64,000 bases of DNA from Planctomycetota bacterium (lineage in GTDB: Bacteria; Planctomycetota; Planctomycetia; Planctomycetales; Planctomycetaceae): positions 56,474-120,473 of the forward strand of contig JAURQH010000051.1 in assembly GCA_030836185.1 (NCBI GenBank). Direction: 5' to 3'. This document shows positions 17,311 to 26,246 of this stretch, piece after piece. Position numbers and translations under genes: made by a program. Position 1 is the first letter of the stretch. Each line of letters opens with the position of its first letter. Below the pieces are notes generated by a model, which ran no database searches, was not told the DNA's origin, and was given only the letters and a program-made list of their open reading frames with translations.

Positions 17311-19352
17311 TATTTCTCTCCCTTGTCTTCGTCGTGATCGTGCTTCGTCTGTGAGTCCGTGTTCGCGTCCGGCGGAATCGTCCGAACGAGTTCACCGCAG
17401 CTCAGCATTTGACTGCCGTAATAGGGGTTGACCAATTGATCGTCAGCCTGTAACCAGTCGCCTTCCCCCTCCTTCACCATCGGACAGAAAAACTGGTGGA
17501 AGGGTCGTTTGGCCTGCGCTCCGCGAAGTTGTGTGGAGAGTGTGACGACGGCGTGACTGATCGGTTTGAATTTGACGCGTGCTTCGCTGATCGAGACGTG
17601 ATGCAGATGAGCGGCGTTCGTTTCGATGTTCGTGAGAAGAGTTTTTTGTTCCTCCGACAACGTGTCCTGTTCCGCCAGATCGAGGGCGTTCGTCACAAGA
17701 GTTTCGACTTCCGTCGCGTTCGGTTTTCGGTCGGCGGCGAGTGCTTTCTGAATATCGAAGTACGATTGATACAGATTTTCCAGCTTCAAACCGGCATCAC
17801 CTTCAATACGGGTAATGTCGATGGACTCAAATTTCAACGGTTCGTTCCGATACTCGGTTTTCGATTTCCGCTTGTATTTGTTCGGATTGATGACGCTTGG
17901 TTTACCCGCCAACTGCATTTGCGAATCGATGAGGAAGTTCCCCGAGGTGGCGACCTTCTCACCCGTCGCGACACCTTCCAGAATGACAGCTTCATCGCGC
18001 AGGATTGGCCCCAGAGTGACGTTTCGCAATTCAAAACGTCCCGGTTCAGTCTCGACGTAGACAACGCTATGTTCTCCCGCCATCAAAACTGCAGATCGCG
18101 GAATGATTAACGACGTGACTTGCGGGACGGGCTGATCGGCATAGCCGTAACGCCCGGTGGGCACCAGTTTCATGCCACAGATTGGGCAGTCGCCCGGTTC
18201 ATCTTCGATCACCTGGGGGTGCATCGGGCTGATCCACTTACCCGCGAGTCCTTCGTCATAGACATCACCTTGTGGGCCAATGGGAATTTGAATGGTTGCC
18301 TGTGCATAGTCGCCGGGACGGAGTTCTCCGGTTGCATTATCGAATTCGACGCGGACACCGACCGTGCGGTTCTTATCATCGACCGTTGGGTCGATGAACG
18401 CGATACGACCTTCCAGTTTGCGTCCGGGCTGCGATGTGAGTACCGCTTCCACAATTTGACCGAACCGAACACGCGAAGCATCTTCCGGATAGAGTTCCAG
18501 CATTAACCAGACTGTTGTGAGATTAGCGATTCGGTAAATAGGCTCTCCCGCTGAAATATACTTTCCTTCTTCAGTTAATTTCTCGGTGACCGTTCCGCCG
18601 ATGGGCGTGTAAATTGTGAGCCGCGATTCCGGTTTGCTCGTCTTTTCCAATTCCTTGATTTGCTCTTCCGTCATTCCGAGTTCGATTAGTTTCTGTCGTG
18701 AATTCTCCGCCAGCTTTTTCTGGGCTTCCCGAATTGCCTGCAAGGCTGAATTACTGGTTTTTTCCAGAGTCTTCCGCGCTTCGACATATTCCGCCTGGGC
18801 TGAGAAGAGTTGCGGACTGTAAACCACCGCCAAATGATCTCCCTTGTCGACCTCGACGCCGGTGTAATCCGCAAAAAGGCGCTCCACGCGACCGTCGATA
18901 TAGGCGGCAATCGTCGACTGTCGGCTTTCGTCGATTTGAATCGCGCCGATCGTTTGAATGGTGGTCGACGCCGATTTTTCAGTCGCCTCAGCGGTTTGAA
19001 TGTTGGCCAGCCGTCGTTGAGCGGGTTCGATGGTGACCGCCAACTTATCGAGATCGGCTCCTTTTGACGCTGCTTCGACCAGTTCCATACCACAAATCGG
19101 ACAACGCCCCGGGCTGTTCTGTCGAATCTGGGGATGCATGGAACAGGTATAAGTGGTATCGGATTGTGACTCGGAAACGGTTGCCGTCTCACCTCCCGAA
19201 CCACCAATCCACCCAACTCGTTGAGCCAATCCCAGAAGAACAATCAGCAGAATGCCGGCCCCCAAAAAGAGGCCCAGCGTCATCAGTTGCGAAAACCACC
19301 AGGAAACGGAAGCTGCCTCGCGAGTGGATCTGTCTGTTTGATTCGTGGACAT
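17310..19352 (-). CDS. cusB: CusB-like adaptor with two heavy-metal-binding domains and a DUF3347 tail (pump 2)
   Basis: A 680-residue adaptor, longer than usual because of extra domains. After a membrane anchor (about residues 17-48) comes a heavy-metal-binding domain, YTCSMHPQIRQNSPGRCPIC (about 68-87). The lipoyl/coiled-coil body (LFADYTGVEVDKGDHLAVVY and a long helical hairpin) and beta barrel follow. A second metal-binding domain, WISPMHPQVIEDEPGDCPIC, sits at about 370-390. The C-terminus is DUF3347-like (HQFFCPMVKEGEGDW, NPYYGSQMLSCG), ending in a His/Asp tail. Two CPxCGM sites in one adaptor suggest that it takes up Cu/Ag in the periplasm and loads the pump. It is 96 nt downstream of a Cys-rich secreted protein gene. 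Confidence 0.88.
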   Translation of the reverse strand: MSTNQTDRSTREAASVSWWFSQLMTLGLFLGAGILLIVLLGLAQRVGWIGGSGGETATVSESQSDTTYTCSMHPQIRQNSPGRCPICGMELVEAASKGADLDKLAVTIEPAQRRLANIQTAEATEKSASTTIQTIGAIQIDESRQSTIAAYIDGRVERLFADYTGVEVDKGDHLAVVYSPQLFSAQAEYVEARKTLEKTSNSALQAIREAQKKLAENSRQKLIELGMTEEQIKELEKTSKPESRLTIYTPIGGTVTEKLTEEGKYISAGEPIYRIANLTTVWLMLELYPEDASRVRFGQIVEAVLTSQPGRKLEGRIAFIDPTVDDKNRTVGVRVEFDNATGELRPGDYAQATIQIPIGPQGDVYDEGLAGKWISPMHPQVIEDEPGDCPICGMKLVPTGRYGYADQPVPQVTSLIIPRSAVLMAGEHSVVYVETEPGRFELRNVTLGPILRDEAVILEGVATGEKVATSGNFLIDSQMQLAGKPSVINPNKYKRKSKTEYRNEPLKFESIDITRIEGDAGLKLENLYQSYFDIQKALAADRKPNATEVETLVTNALDLAEQDTLSEEQKTLLTNIETNAAHLHHVSISEARVKFKPISHAVVTLSTQLRGAQAKRPFHQFFCPMVKEGEGDWLQADDQLVNPYYGSQMLSCGELVRTIPPDANTDSQTKHDHDEDKGEK

Positions 19353-19448
19353 TGGAATTGTCCTTTATGATTGTGAAGCATGATGCGCGCGACCGAGTCA
19401 AGGAGTCTCGGTCCCAGAATGATCTGAAGAAAATCGGCGCAGCGGAAT

Positions 19449-19853
19449 CTAGGTTTGCCAGACGCAGAACATGATCTGGCGGGAAGTCTCGGCTGAGAGA
19501 AGTGAGGGCCGAGGAGAGAGAAGCATGTCAGGACTTGGAGTCGCCACATGAACGCAATCAGAAGTGTCGCCACCGTTTGAAAACTTGCTGAATTCCAGAG
19601 TTTTCGTCAATAGTACGGATGGTGGAACTTGATGACTGCAACTGCAGACTTGCGGTTGAATGGTCTTCTTCTGTTGTGATTCACGGCAATGAGGACAAGC
19701 GGGAGAATCAGTAACCTCTTGCAAAGCGTGACAGCAGCACACTTGCGAATTGACTTTTGTGTTGTCCTGACACGCGACTCCCACAGGCATCAACGCTGGA
19801 GAGAGCGTGATGCTGATCAGTAGCAAGCAGGTCGTCAGTCGCTGACAGGACAT
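19449..19853 (-). CDS. Secreted Cys-rich small protein heading the cusBA operon
   Basis: A 134-residue protein with a signal peptide (CLLLISITLSPALMPVGVAC) and a CCCH / CPHC cluster (QVCCCHALQEV, SPACPHCRES, QVCSCSH). The C-terminus is hydrophobic with one Cys (IMFCVWQT). It likely coordinates soft metals in the periplasm; this is composition-based. Its arrangement of a Cys-rich middle, a variable segment and a hydrophobic tail matches the proteins at 38.2 and 39.1 kb. It is the first gene of the cusBA operon and is divergent from the APC permease gene across 203 bp. Confidence 0.6.
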   Translation of the reverse strand: MSCQRLTTCLLLISITLSPALMPVGVACQDNTKVNSQVCCCHALQEVTDSPACPHCRESQQKKTIQPQVCSCSHQVPPSVLLTKTLEFSKFSNGGDTSDCVHVATPSPDMLLSPRPSLLSAETSRQIMFCVWQT

Positions 19854-20056
19854 ACAGATATTCTTTTGAAGACAATGAATATGCCTCTATTGTATGCGCG
19901 GCAGGAAGGTTAGGTCAATCGGTGTCATGAAAAAGCCAAACCTGGCACCGTGAAATTCGCTCAAAACTTTCCAAATCAGAAATTTAAAGCCAATTTTGTT
20001 AGAATAATCTAAGTGCAATAACAAATCTCTCCAATTCAAAGGGCCTTCATCTCTTT

Positions 20057-21406
20057 ATGAATCATTCCCACAACGACCATTCGAGCCAATATCGCAAAGA
20101 TAGTCTCACGCTTCCAGGAGCGGTCGCCATGGGAACCGGCGTCATGATTGGAGCCGGGATTTTCGCATTGACCGGTCAAATGGCCGAACAGGCAGGAGGG
20201 CTGTTTCCGTGGGCTTTCCTCTCCGCGGCTCTCGTGACAGCTTTCAGTGCGTACACTTACATCAAGATGTCCAACGCCAATCCCTCGGCCGGCGGAATCG
20301 CCATGTATCTGAAGATGGCCTACGGCGAAGGAACCATGACAGCAGGCTGCTCTCTGTTGATGTATTTTTCCATGGTGATCAATGAAAGTCTGGTCGCCCG
20401 AACATTCAGCAATTATACGCTGCAACTGTTCGACATCGCTGATAATTCATGGCTCATTCCTGCTCTGGCGGTGGGACTGCTCGTTTTCGCCTTTATCGTC
20501 AATGTCCTCGGTAATGAATTCATCGGGGGGATGTCGCAGGTCACCGCCTTGATTAAAATTGGCGGCATCGCGATTTTTGCGGGAGTCGGACTGTGGTTAT
20601 CGGGAGGCTCTTTCCAGAGTTTATCCGTCCCGCCAAAGTCCGTGGAAGGTGGATTTTTGGCGGCCACAGCGCTGGGAATTTTGGCTTATAAAGGATTCAC
20701 GACAATTACCAACAGTGGAGGTGAACTCAAAAATCCCAAGCAAAATGTCAGTCGCGCAATTATCATCTCAATCTCGATTTGCGTCGTCATTTATCTGCTG
20801 GTCGCATTTGCCGTTGCGGGAAATCTGAGTCTCGAAGAAATCATCCAGGCGCGCGATTATTCTCTCGCGGAAGCTGCCCGACCCGCTCTCGGAGAATATG
20901 CGGTCTGGTTTACTGTCGGGATTGCCATCATCGCAACAATTTCGGGAGTCATCGCCAGTGCGTTTGCTGTTTCTCGCATGTTGGCCATGTTAAGCGAAAT
21001 GGGACTCGTGCCTCACAGGCATCTCGGAATGCCGGGTGATGTCCAGAAACATACATTGGTTTACACCATCGTTATGGCAATCGCCTTGGCTGCATTCTTT
21101 GATTTGAGCCGCATCGCATCCCTGGGAGCGATCTTTTATATCATCATGGATATCGCTATGCATTGGGGAGTCTATCGCAAGCTTCGTGAAGAAATCGGTG
21201 CGAACGGAATTGTCCTCATCACGGCCATCGTCCTGGATGTGATTGTCCTGGGCGCTTTGATCTATGTGAAGGGGATCGCAGATCCTGTCCTGCTGATCGT
21301 GGCTGCATGTGGCTTGATACTGATCTTCTTGGGAGAGAAATGGTTCTTGAAATGGAAGCCTGAATTTTTGACCGAACCGGATTTGGGAGAGACAGGAGCA
21401 GAGTAA
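20057..21406 (+). CDS. APC superfamily amino-acid/cation permease
   Basis: A 449-residue integral membrane protein with about 12 helices. The first helix region, GAVAMGTGVMIGAGIFALTG, is the APC-family substrate-binding motif, and ALGILAYKGFTTITNSGGEL in the middle matches helix 6. The N-terminus is His-containing (MNHSHNDHSSQ), unusual for an amino-acid permease and in keeping with the metal-resistance surroundings. Substrate is unknown. The gene is divergent from the cusBA operon and faces the outer-membrane protein gene tail to tail (25 nt apart). Start chosen as the first ATG; no strong ribosome site is visible. Confidence 0.8.
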   Translation: MNHSHNDHSSQYRKDSLTLPGAVAMGTGVMIGAGIFALTGQMAEQAGGLFPWAFLSAALVTAFSAYTYIKMSNANPSAGGIAMYLKMAYGEGTMTAGCSLLMYFSMVINESLVARTFSNYTLQLFDIADNSWLIPALAVGLLVFAFIVNVLGNEFIGGMSQVTALIKIGGIAIFAGVGLWLSGGSFQSLSVPPKSVEGGFLAATALGILAYKGFTTITNSGGELKNPKQNVSRAIIISISICVVIYLLVAFAVAGNLSLEEIIQARDYSLAEAARPALGEYAVWFTVGIAIIATISGVIASAFAVSRMLAMLSEMGLVPHRHLGMPGDVQKHTLVYTIVMAIALAAFFDLSRIASLGAIFYIIMDIAMHWGVYRKLREEIGANGIVLITAIVLDVIVLGALIYVKGIADPVLLIVAACGLILIFLGEKWFLKWKPEFLTEPDLGETGAE

Positions 21407-21431
21407 TTTCCAGTAATCAACGGGGAGAATT

Positions 21432-22871
21432 TTACTGCTGAAATAATTCCTGCCCTGCAGCCGCTTCTAACCGCGCATTGGCAGTCGCCAGGTCGCCGAT
21501 TGCTTTCTGATATTCCAGTTCCAGCATCAACACGCTGCGATAATCGCGGATCACCCGATCAAATTCGACGGCACCATTCGAATAAGATGTCTGATCGGCA
21601 GAGAGAGTCTGGCGGGCCTGCGGCAGGATCGTCGATTCGTACAACTTTGCAGTTTCGGCGGCTCGCTGGGCTTCGGTGACGAGATCGAGAATCAGGGCAT
21701 CATATCGATCACTGATCTCCTGCACGGATCGTTGAGCCGCTTGATGTTTCCAGCCCGCTTCATTGCGGATGGAGTCGTATTTCTCTCTCCACAATGGAAC
21801 GCTCACCTGCATACCGACCGACCACGGATCCTCGCCGACATTCACGATTCCAGACGGAGGACGGTTGTCGTCGGTGATCAAATAGTTCGCGGAGAACATC
21901 ACCTCCGGACGACGTTGCAAACGGGCCACGTCAATCCCCCAGCGTGTTGCTTGTGTTCGCAGTCTGGCGGCTTCGATCTCCGGTTGATGCGACAGCGCAG
22001 TTTGATGAATCTCCTGAGACGAAAGCGGAGAGATTTTTACATCAATGCTGTTCGGGACTTCGATGGAAGTTTCAGCAGGACGGGCCAGTAATCGATTGAT
22101 TTCCGCGGCAACGGTATGCTTCTGTTTTCGATAGGTCAACAGGCGCTCTTCAAGTTGCGAGAGTTCCAGAGTTCCCAGCAGGACATCTCCCTGTGAGGCT
22201 TGCCCTGTCGAGATTCGTGCATTGGCAACATCAATCAGAGATTGCAGTAACTCCTGATTCGCAAGAGTGCTTTCGATCTGACGGTCGAGAACGTAAAGCC
22301 GATACCAGCCCACGCGAACCCCAGACAGAACCCTTAGACGTTCTGCCCGGTATTCCGCTCGAATGGCGAACGCTTCAAAGCAGGCTTTTTGTTGCTCGGC
22401 GTTCAGTCGCTCCAACCAGGGAATCGTCTGAGATATTCCAAGATTCGCCTGTTGAGAGCCTGACGCGGTTTCGATGGGATTGCCGAAAACACTGGCACCG
22501 ATTTTGGGATCGGGCAATTTATCGATGTGATGAGATCGAGAAACCGCTGCTTGATATTCGTGATAGAGTCCCACGAGTCGTGGATTGTGATCGAGGGCGA
22601 TCTGTTCGAGTGAAGAAAGAGGTGTAATGAGGTCTTCGTTTTCGACCGGTGCCGGTGGGGCTTCTTCATAACTGATGCCGACGAGTTGGATCAGATTCTC
22701 TTCACTTTTTACAGAGGGTGCCTCAGAATTCTCAGGTATCGAGTCCAGATGCGAAGGAGGCTTCACTTCAGACGAGTCGGAAATATGCCGCTTCGAGCTC
22801 GTAGTGGTTGCACACCCTGAGACCAGTGTCACCAGCAGGACTGTGAATAGAATCTTTTTCTCAGGCCGCAT
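21432..22871 (-). CDS. TolC/CusC-like outer-membrane efflux lipoprotein (channel 1)
   Basis: A 479-residue outer-membrane factor. The signal VTLVSGC gives a lipidated Cys, as in CusC. Two OEP repeats are visible, beginning at about residues 85 (SLEQIALDHNPRLVGLYHEY) and 270 (SQEIHQTALSHQPEIEAARL), each with long amphipathic helices and DPKIGASVFGNP-type beta strands. It should form the trimeric exit channel for one of the RND pumps, probably CusBA, from which it is separated only by the APC permease gene. It appears to be transcribed alone. Length is normal for the family. Confidence 0.87.
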   Translation of the reverse strand: MRPEKKILFTVLLVTLVSGCATTTSSKRHISDSSEVKPPSHLDSIPENSEAPSVKSEENLIQLVGISYEEAPPAPVENEDLITPLSSLEQIALDHNPRLVGLYHEYQAAVSRSHHIDKLPDPKIGASVFGNPIETASGSQQANLGISQTIPWLERLNAEQQKACFEAFAIRAEYRAERLRVLSGVRVGWYRLYVLDRQIESTLANQELLQSLIDVANARISTGQASQGDVLLGTLELSQLEERLLTYRKQKHTVAAEINRLLARPAETSIEVPNSIDVKISPLSSQEIHQTALSHQPEIEAARLRTQATRWGIDVARLQRRPEVMFSANYLITDDNRPPSGIVNVGEDPWSVGMQVSVPLWREKYDSIRNEAGWKHQAAQRSVQEISDRYDALILDLVTEAQRAAETAKLYESTILPQARQTLSADQTSYSNGAVEFDRVIRDYRSVLMLELEYQKAIGDLATANARLEAAAGQELFQQ

Positions 22872-23220
22872 GAAATCCTTCCCTGGATTTTGCCTGTCGG
22901 CATCGCCAACCGTTCAATCATCCGTGATTAAAGATGCCGAATTGTTTTTTCGACAGTGATGCTCTCTAGATATCTCTTCGACTCGTGATCGCGGGCATCT
23001 GATGGATGACCTGACTTCTCTTTAGATTCCATGAATGCGGAGGTCGGGTTATACGGGTTTTGCGATCTTGGACAGTTCTACTGAGTAAGACGACAAGCAT
23101 TTTACCCACGTTTTTGGTCACTACGATGGCTGGCTTCGTGCGAATCGTTCGATCACTTAAGTAAAGCCTAACCTAATGACATATCTGCAAAAGTATGAAC
23201 TTTTGGGGGGTGTGCTACCC
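22872..23220. other. Intergenic, nothing identified
   Basis: About 350 bp between the outer-membrane factor start and the hairpin repeat. I see no convincing coding frame, RNA or terminator here; it should hold the promoter of the minus-strand channel gene. Confidence 0.4.
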
Positions 23221-23285
23221 CCACCAGGTGAAGGCCACCTGTGTCACGAAGCCTATTGCCGTAACCATTCCGGAATTAAAAAAGA
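23218..23285. repeat. Hairpin repeat copy, with a decayed neighbour 46 nt on (locus 2)
   Basis: The core CAGGTGAAGGCCACCTGTG (GGTG at 23227) forms a perfect short hairpin. Forty-six nt downstream, CATTCCGGAATT has lost the core but keeps the flank. The repeat lies at the broken end of the integrase pseudogene. Confidence 0.55.
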
Positions 23286-23733
23286 GGACCAGTGCATACC
23301 GCCAGTAGTGTCCGATGGTAAAAGGCGCATCCCAACCGCGGGGGGGCATTTGAAAAGTGGCAAAGTAGAGTGCATTCAGTTCGGCTTTGGTCAGGTAATG
23401 CCGACCCGCGACAACTCGTTGCGGTCGTGGGAGAGGAAAACGTGGTAATGACTCAATCATGTCCTGCTCCCAAGCCCAGGACATGACGGCTCGCAGATTT
23501 TCGCGTGCTTTGTTGGCAGTTCGTCCCGGATTGGTTCCTTCTTGCTCGATCGCGTGCTCATACACCCAGTCCATAAAATCCCGGACTGATTTCCGGTCTA
23601 TTTCAACGAGAGGCGTGTCAGTTCGCCACTACTTCCAGTTTCTGAGGGTGGCACGATATTCCTCCCGCGTGCCTTGCGACAGGTTTTCGGCTTACAGATA
23701 CGCTTCGATGGTTGTTTCCAGATTAATCGGCAT
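23281..23733 (-). pseudogene. Degenerate tyrosine recombinase (N-terminal half only)
   Basis: Reading the minus strand from an ATG at 23733 gives one frame typical of the arm/core-binding domains of planctomycete integrases. It contains MPINLETTIEAYL, NLSQGTREEYRATLRNWK and DRKSVRDFMDWVYEHAI. Two in-frame stops interrupt it, TAA after EAYL and TAG after RNWK. Downstream, NKARENLRAVMSWAWEQDM continues to LFFNSG, after which similarity stops at the hairpin repeat. The catalytic R-H-R-Y half is missing. It is the relic of a former mobile element inside the metal island. Confidence 0.72.
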
Positions 23734-23839
23734 GATTTGGTCTCCCGAGCCGCCGACCACAGCTCCGATGCCCGCTCTTGCCAGCCTCTGTTGGCGTCCT
23801 GCACGACCGCCGAATGTTTCCGATTGAGTGTCGCCGCCA

Positions 23840-25063
23840 TCACTGCTGATTCTGAGAAGGCGATGGCGTATCGGCCGATTTGCGCTGCATGATGACCCGC
23901 ACGCGCTGCGGGACGATTTCGACGGGCGTCAGTCCTTCGGGCAGCCCTTCGAGATTATTGGAGTCGATGAACAGATAATGCCAACCTTCAGTGGGGGGCG
24001 GAAGCGGGACGAGCTGCAGCAATTTCCCGGCATCGAGCGACGCAAACGCATGTGATGGGCCGATCAATGTGATTTCGACTTTGGGCGTGTCGGGCTGGCT
24101 GACCGACCACCCGGCGGGCACGTCTGCGATGGCGACGGGGATGTCGAACGTTTGCTGAATGCTTTCGGCGTTGGGCGTCGAAATCGTCCCCCACAAGATC
24201 ACGGCAATCGCCACGGACGCGAATGCGTTACTCCACCCCCGCAGCGAGTACAACGACAACTGCGAGTGATTCTGGGGCGGGTGCCGATTGTCGAGAAATT
24301 GTTCGAAGACTTGGGCACATTCGGCGGCGGAATCGAGTTTTCGAAGTCGCCCCGATTCGGCGTAACTGATCGTGCCGCGCTCTTCGGAGACGACCAACAC
24401 GAGCGCATCGCAACGTTCGCTCAGTCCCACTGCGGCGGTGTGGCGAGTCCCGCGGTCTTGGAGTTCCTGGAAATTGGTGGACAGCGGAAGATGCGCCGCG
24501 AATCGTTCGAAACGGTCACCTTCGATGATGATCGCACCATCGTGCGCGGGGGAAGCGGGATTGAATAAGCTCAAAATCAATGGGACACTCACCCGTCCAT
24601 CGAGGTGGATACCTCCTTGCACGTGGCGGTCGACGACTTCGCGGCCTTGCAGAACAATCAGCGCTCCCGTTCGCGATTCGGCCAAAATCTCGACGGCCTC
24701 GCAGAGATCGGAGATGAGAGTGTCTGCCTCCCGCGCGCGGACGATTCCCTTTTTTCCGCGTCGCGAGGTCAGCCGCTCGATGGCACCTCTGACCTCTTCC
24801 TGGTAGACGATGAGAAATCCAAGAATGAGAACGGTCACGCCGACCTCGAACAAGGCGAGCGTCACATACATTTGCAGCCAATGAGCCAGTTCGTACAAAA
24901 CCAGGACCGTTGCCAGCAACACAATGGCACTTTTGGAACCGCGGCGTCCGAGCCATGTTAGCGCGAAATAGACGAGACAAGCCACTACGGCAATGTCCAC
25001 GGCGTCGGCGACGCGGAACGTGCGAACGAGCGGCGCTCCAAGGTTGGTCAGGAGTTCTCTCAT
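23840..25063 (-). CDS. Diadenylate cyclase (CdaA-type) fused to a YbbR-like C-terminal region
   Basis: A 407-residue membrane protein that should make c-di-AMP from ATP. Three membrane helices span about residues 20-100. The DAC domain follows, with VSVPLILSLFNPASPAHDGA (DGA motif, about 160-180) and GTRHTAAVGLSE (about 212). The second motif is normally RHR and here reads RHT. Around residue 275-300 a further membrane helix (AFASVAIAVILWGTIS) begins a YbbR/CdaR-like segment (QTFDIPVAIADVPAGW, KVEITLIG), so synthase and regulator-like parts are in one chain. In Firmicutes they are separate genes. It stands alone between the integrase relic and the hairpin-repeat locus; its role in metal resistance, if any, is unclear. 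Confidence 0.85.
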   Translation of the reverse strand: MRELLTNLGAPLVRTFRVADAVDIAVVACLVYFALTWLGRRGSKSAIVLLATVLVLYELAHWLQMYVTLALFEVGVTVLILGFLIVYQEEVRGAIERLTSRRGKKGIVRAREADTLISDLCEAVEILAESRTGALIVLQGREVVDRHVQGGIHLDGRVSVPLILSLFNPASPAHDGAIIIEGDRFERFAAHLPLSTNFQELQDRGTRHTAAVGLSERCDALVLVVSEERGTISYAESGRLRKLDSAAECAQVFEQFLDNRHPPQNHSQLSLYSLRGWSNAFASVAIAVILWGTISTPNAESIQQTFDIPVAIADVPAGWSVSQPDTPKVEITLIGPSHAFASLDAGKLLQLVPLPPPTEGWHYLFIDSNNLEGLPEGLTPVEIVPQRVRVIMQRKSADTPSPSQNQQ

Positions 25064-25338
25064 GTTTCCCTCTGATTCCGATACTAAGATCCTGTCGAAC
25101 CGACGTCCGACACACGAACAGCAACTTTATTTCCTTCTGCATTATACGATGGGCCTTCGAACGAGGAATAGCGGAAGCTATGTTGGGAACAATCGAAACG
25201 GCTCGTTCCGTTCGCGCACCGGCGTCCGAAAACTGCTATAGCGTGAACGGTTTTTGGAGCAAAACCGGAAGCGGAGACGGAGATTGTGATGGTCGAGACC
25301 TTTTTTCCCAAGGGAGAATTTTGATCACTTCAAAACCT

Positions 25339-25447
25339 CATCGGTGAAGGCCACCTGGGTCGTTTGAGGGATTTCCCTTTCTCCATCCGGTGGGATAGAC
25401 CTGTGTTGCGAAGCGATTTTCCGTAAATATCACGGGTGGATGACACC
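25339..25447. repeat. Three consecutive hairpin repeats with 46-nt period (locus 3)
   Basis: GGTG cores start at 25343, 25389 and 25435, giving two successive spacings of exactly 46 nt. Copies are GGTGAAGGCCACC, GGTGGGATAGACC (degenerate) and GGTGGATGACACC. Between cores a partly conserved TTGCGAAGCGATTTTCCGTA-like segment is visible. The locus lies in the 457-bp gene-free interval before the DUF3147 fragment. Confidence 0.7.
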
Positions 25448-25520
25448 TGTGACATTTGCGTGAGATTGGAAGACTGCGTCGGGCAATGAAACCGCAGCAA
25501 ATATTGGAAAATGAATCCGT

Positions 25521-25661
25521 GCAGACAAATTTATACCAATTCCTCCAACATCGGCCACTCAGATCGCGATAACAACATACTTCTGGCCCGCATTCATTCT
25601 CGGCTTCGCGTTAGCTTCGAGTACGATTGGCCTGTGGTTCTGGCTGGGCGAATCACAGTGA
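25521..25661 (+). pseudogene. 3' fragment of a DUF3147 membrane protein gene
   Basis: The frame ending at the TGA 25659-25661 reads FIPIPPTSATQIAITTYFWP, then AFILGFALASSTIGLWFWLG and ESQ. This aligns with the C-terminus of the intact DUF3147 protein at 6.6-7.0 kb (FIPIAFSER, GFWSALAAGVVLASITIGLW). The N-terminal two thirds and any start codon are missing. It is a leftover of a second copy. Confidence 0.65.
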
Positions 25662-25664
25662 CTG

Positions 25665-26225
25665 TCAACTCCTGCGTCCGTAAAACCGACCGACACGACG
25701 GCAATACTCTCGATAGGCGTCTCCATGTAATTCTTCAAGCCATGATTCTTCAGCCAAGGGTGTCAGCGCAAACGCTATCATTCCGCCGAGACAAAGTGAG
25801 ATCGTCCAGACTGAGGCAGATAGAATCGCCCACCCGCCGATAATAGCGATGTCGCCAACGTACTGGGGATTTCGGCTGTAACGATAAAGTCCGTCTGTCA
25901 CCAACGGCCCCTTGCTACCTGATGTTGTCTTGAGGCTCAGTTGCCTGACTCCGGCCCATGCGAGGACATTCCCACCAATAATCAGCGTTACTCCGACAGA
26001 CCACCGCACTATGTCGGGCCAGCCAAGGCTGTTCCAGTCAAGCAGGCCAACCGCAATAAGTCCGCCGTATGAAAGAATTGTCAGAAACCAGACAAAATAG
26101 TACTGCCAAGTCTGTTGGGCTGGAGGTGGCCAGATGCGTTTTTCCGGTCGCATGATCGAATACACGAGAATCACGAGGATGCCCGTGAGCAGTACGGTTG
26201 TCAGGATGAATAAGATTAATAGCAT
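25665..26225 (-). CDS. Isoprenylcysteine methyltransferase-like (PEMT/ICMT) membrane protein
   Basis: A 186-residue protein with about five membrane helices. It carries the family signature GPLVTDGLYRYSRNPQYVGD (about residues 113-132) and the C-terminal PLAEESWLEELHGDAYREYC with RVGRF. These residues bind S-adenosylmethionine in ICMT/PEMT enzymes. The bacterial substrates are mostly unknown; such genes are often found beside metal-transport genes. It lies 21 nt downstream of the CDF exporter gene on the same strand and is probably cotranscribed with it. Confidence 0.8.
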   Translation of the reverse strand: MLLILFILTTVLLTGILVILVYSIMRPEKRIWPPPAQQTWQYYFVWFLTILSYGGLIAVGLLDWNSLGWPDIVRWSVGVTLIIGGNVLAWAGVRQLSLKTTSGSKGPLVTDGLYRYSRNPQYVGDIAIIGGWAILSASVWTISLCLGGMIAFALTPLAEESWLEELHGDAYREYCRRVGRFYGRRS

Positions 26226-26246
26226 GTTGAAATCTACACTCGATTC

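Noticed and set aside
25339..25447. CRISPR array
   Set aside because: The period of 46 nt is regular, but the repeats are short and degenerate, the intervening sequence is itself partly conserved, and there are no cas genes.
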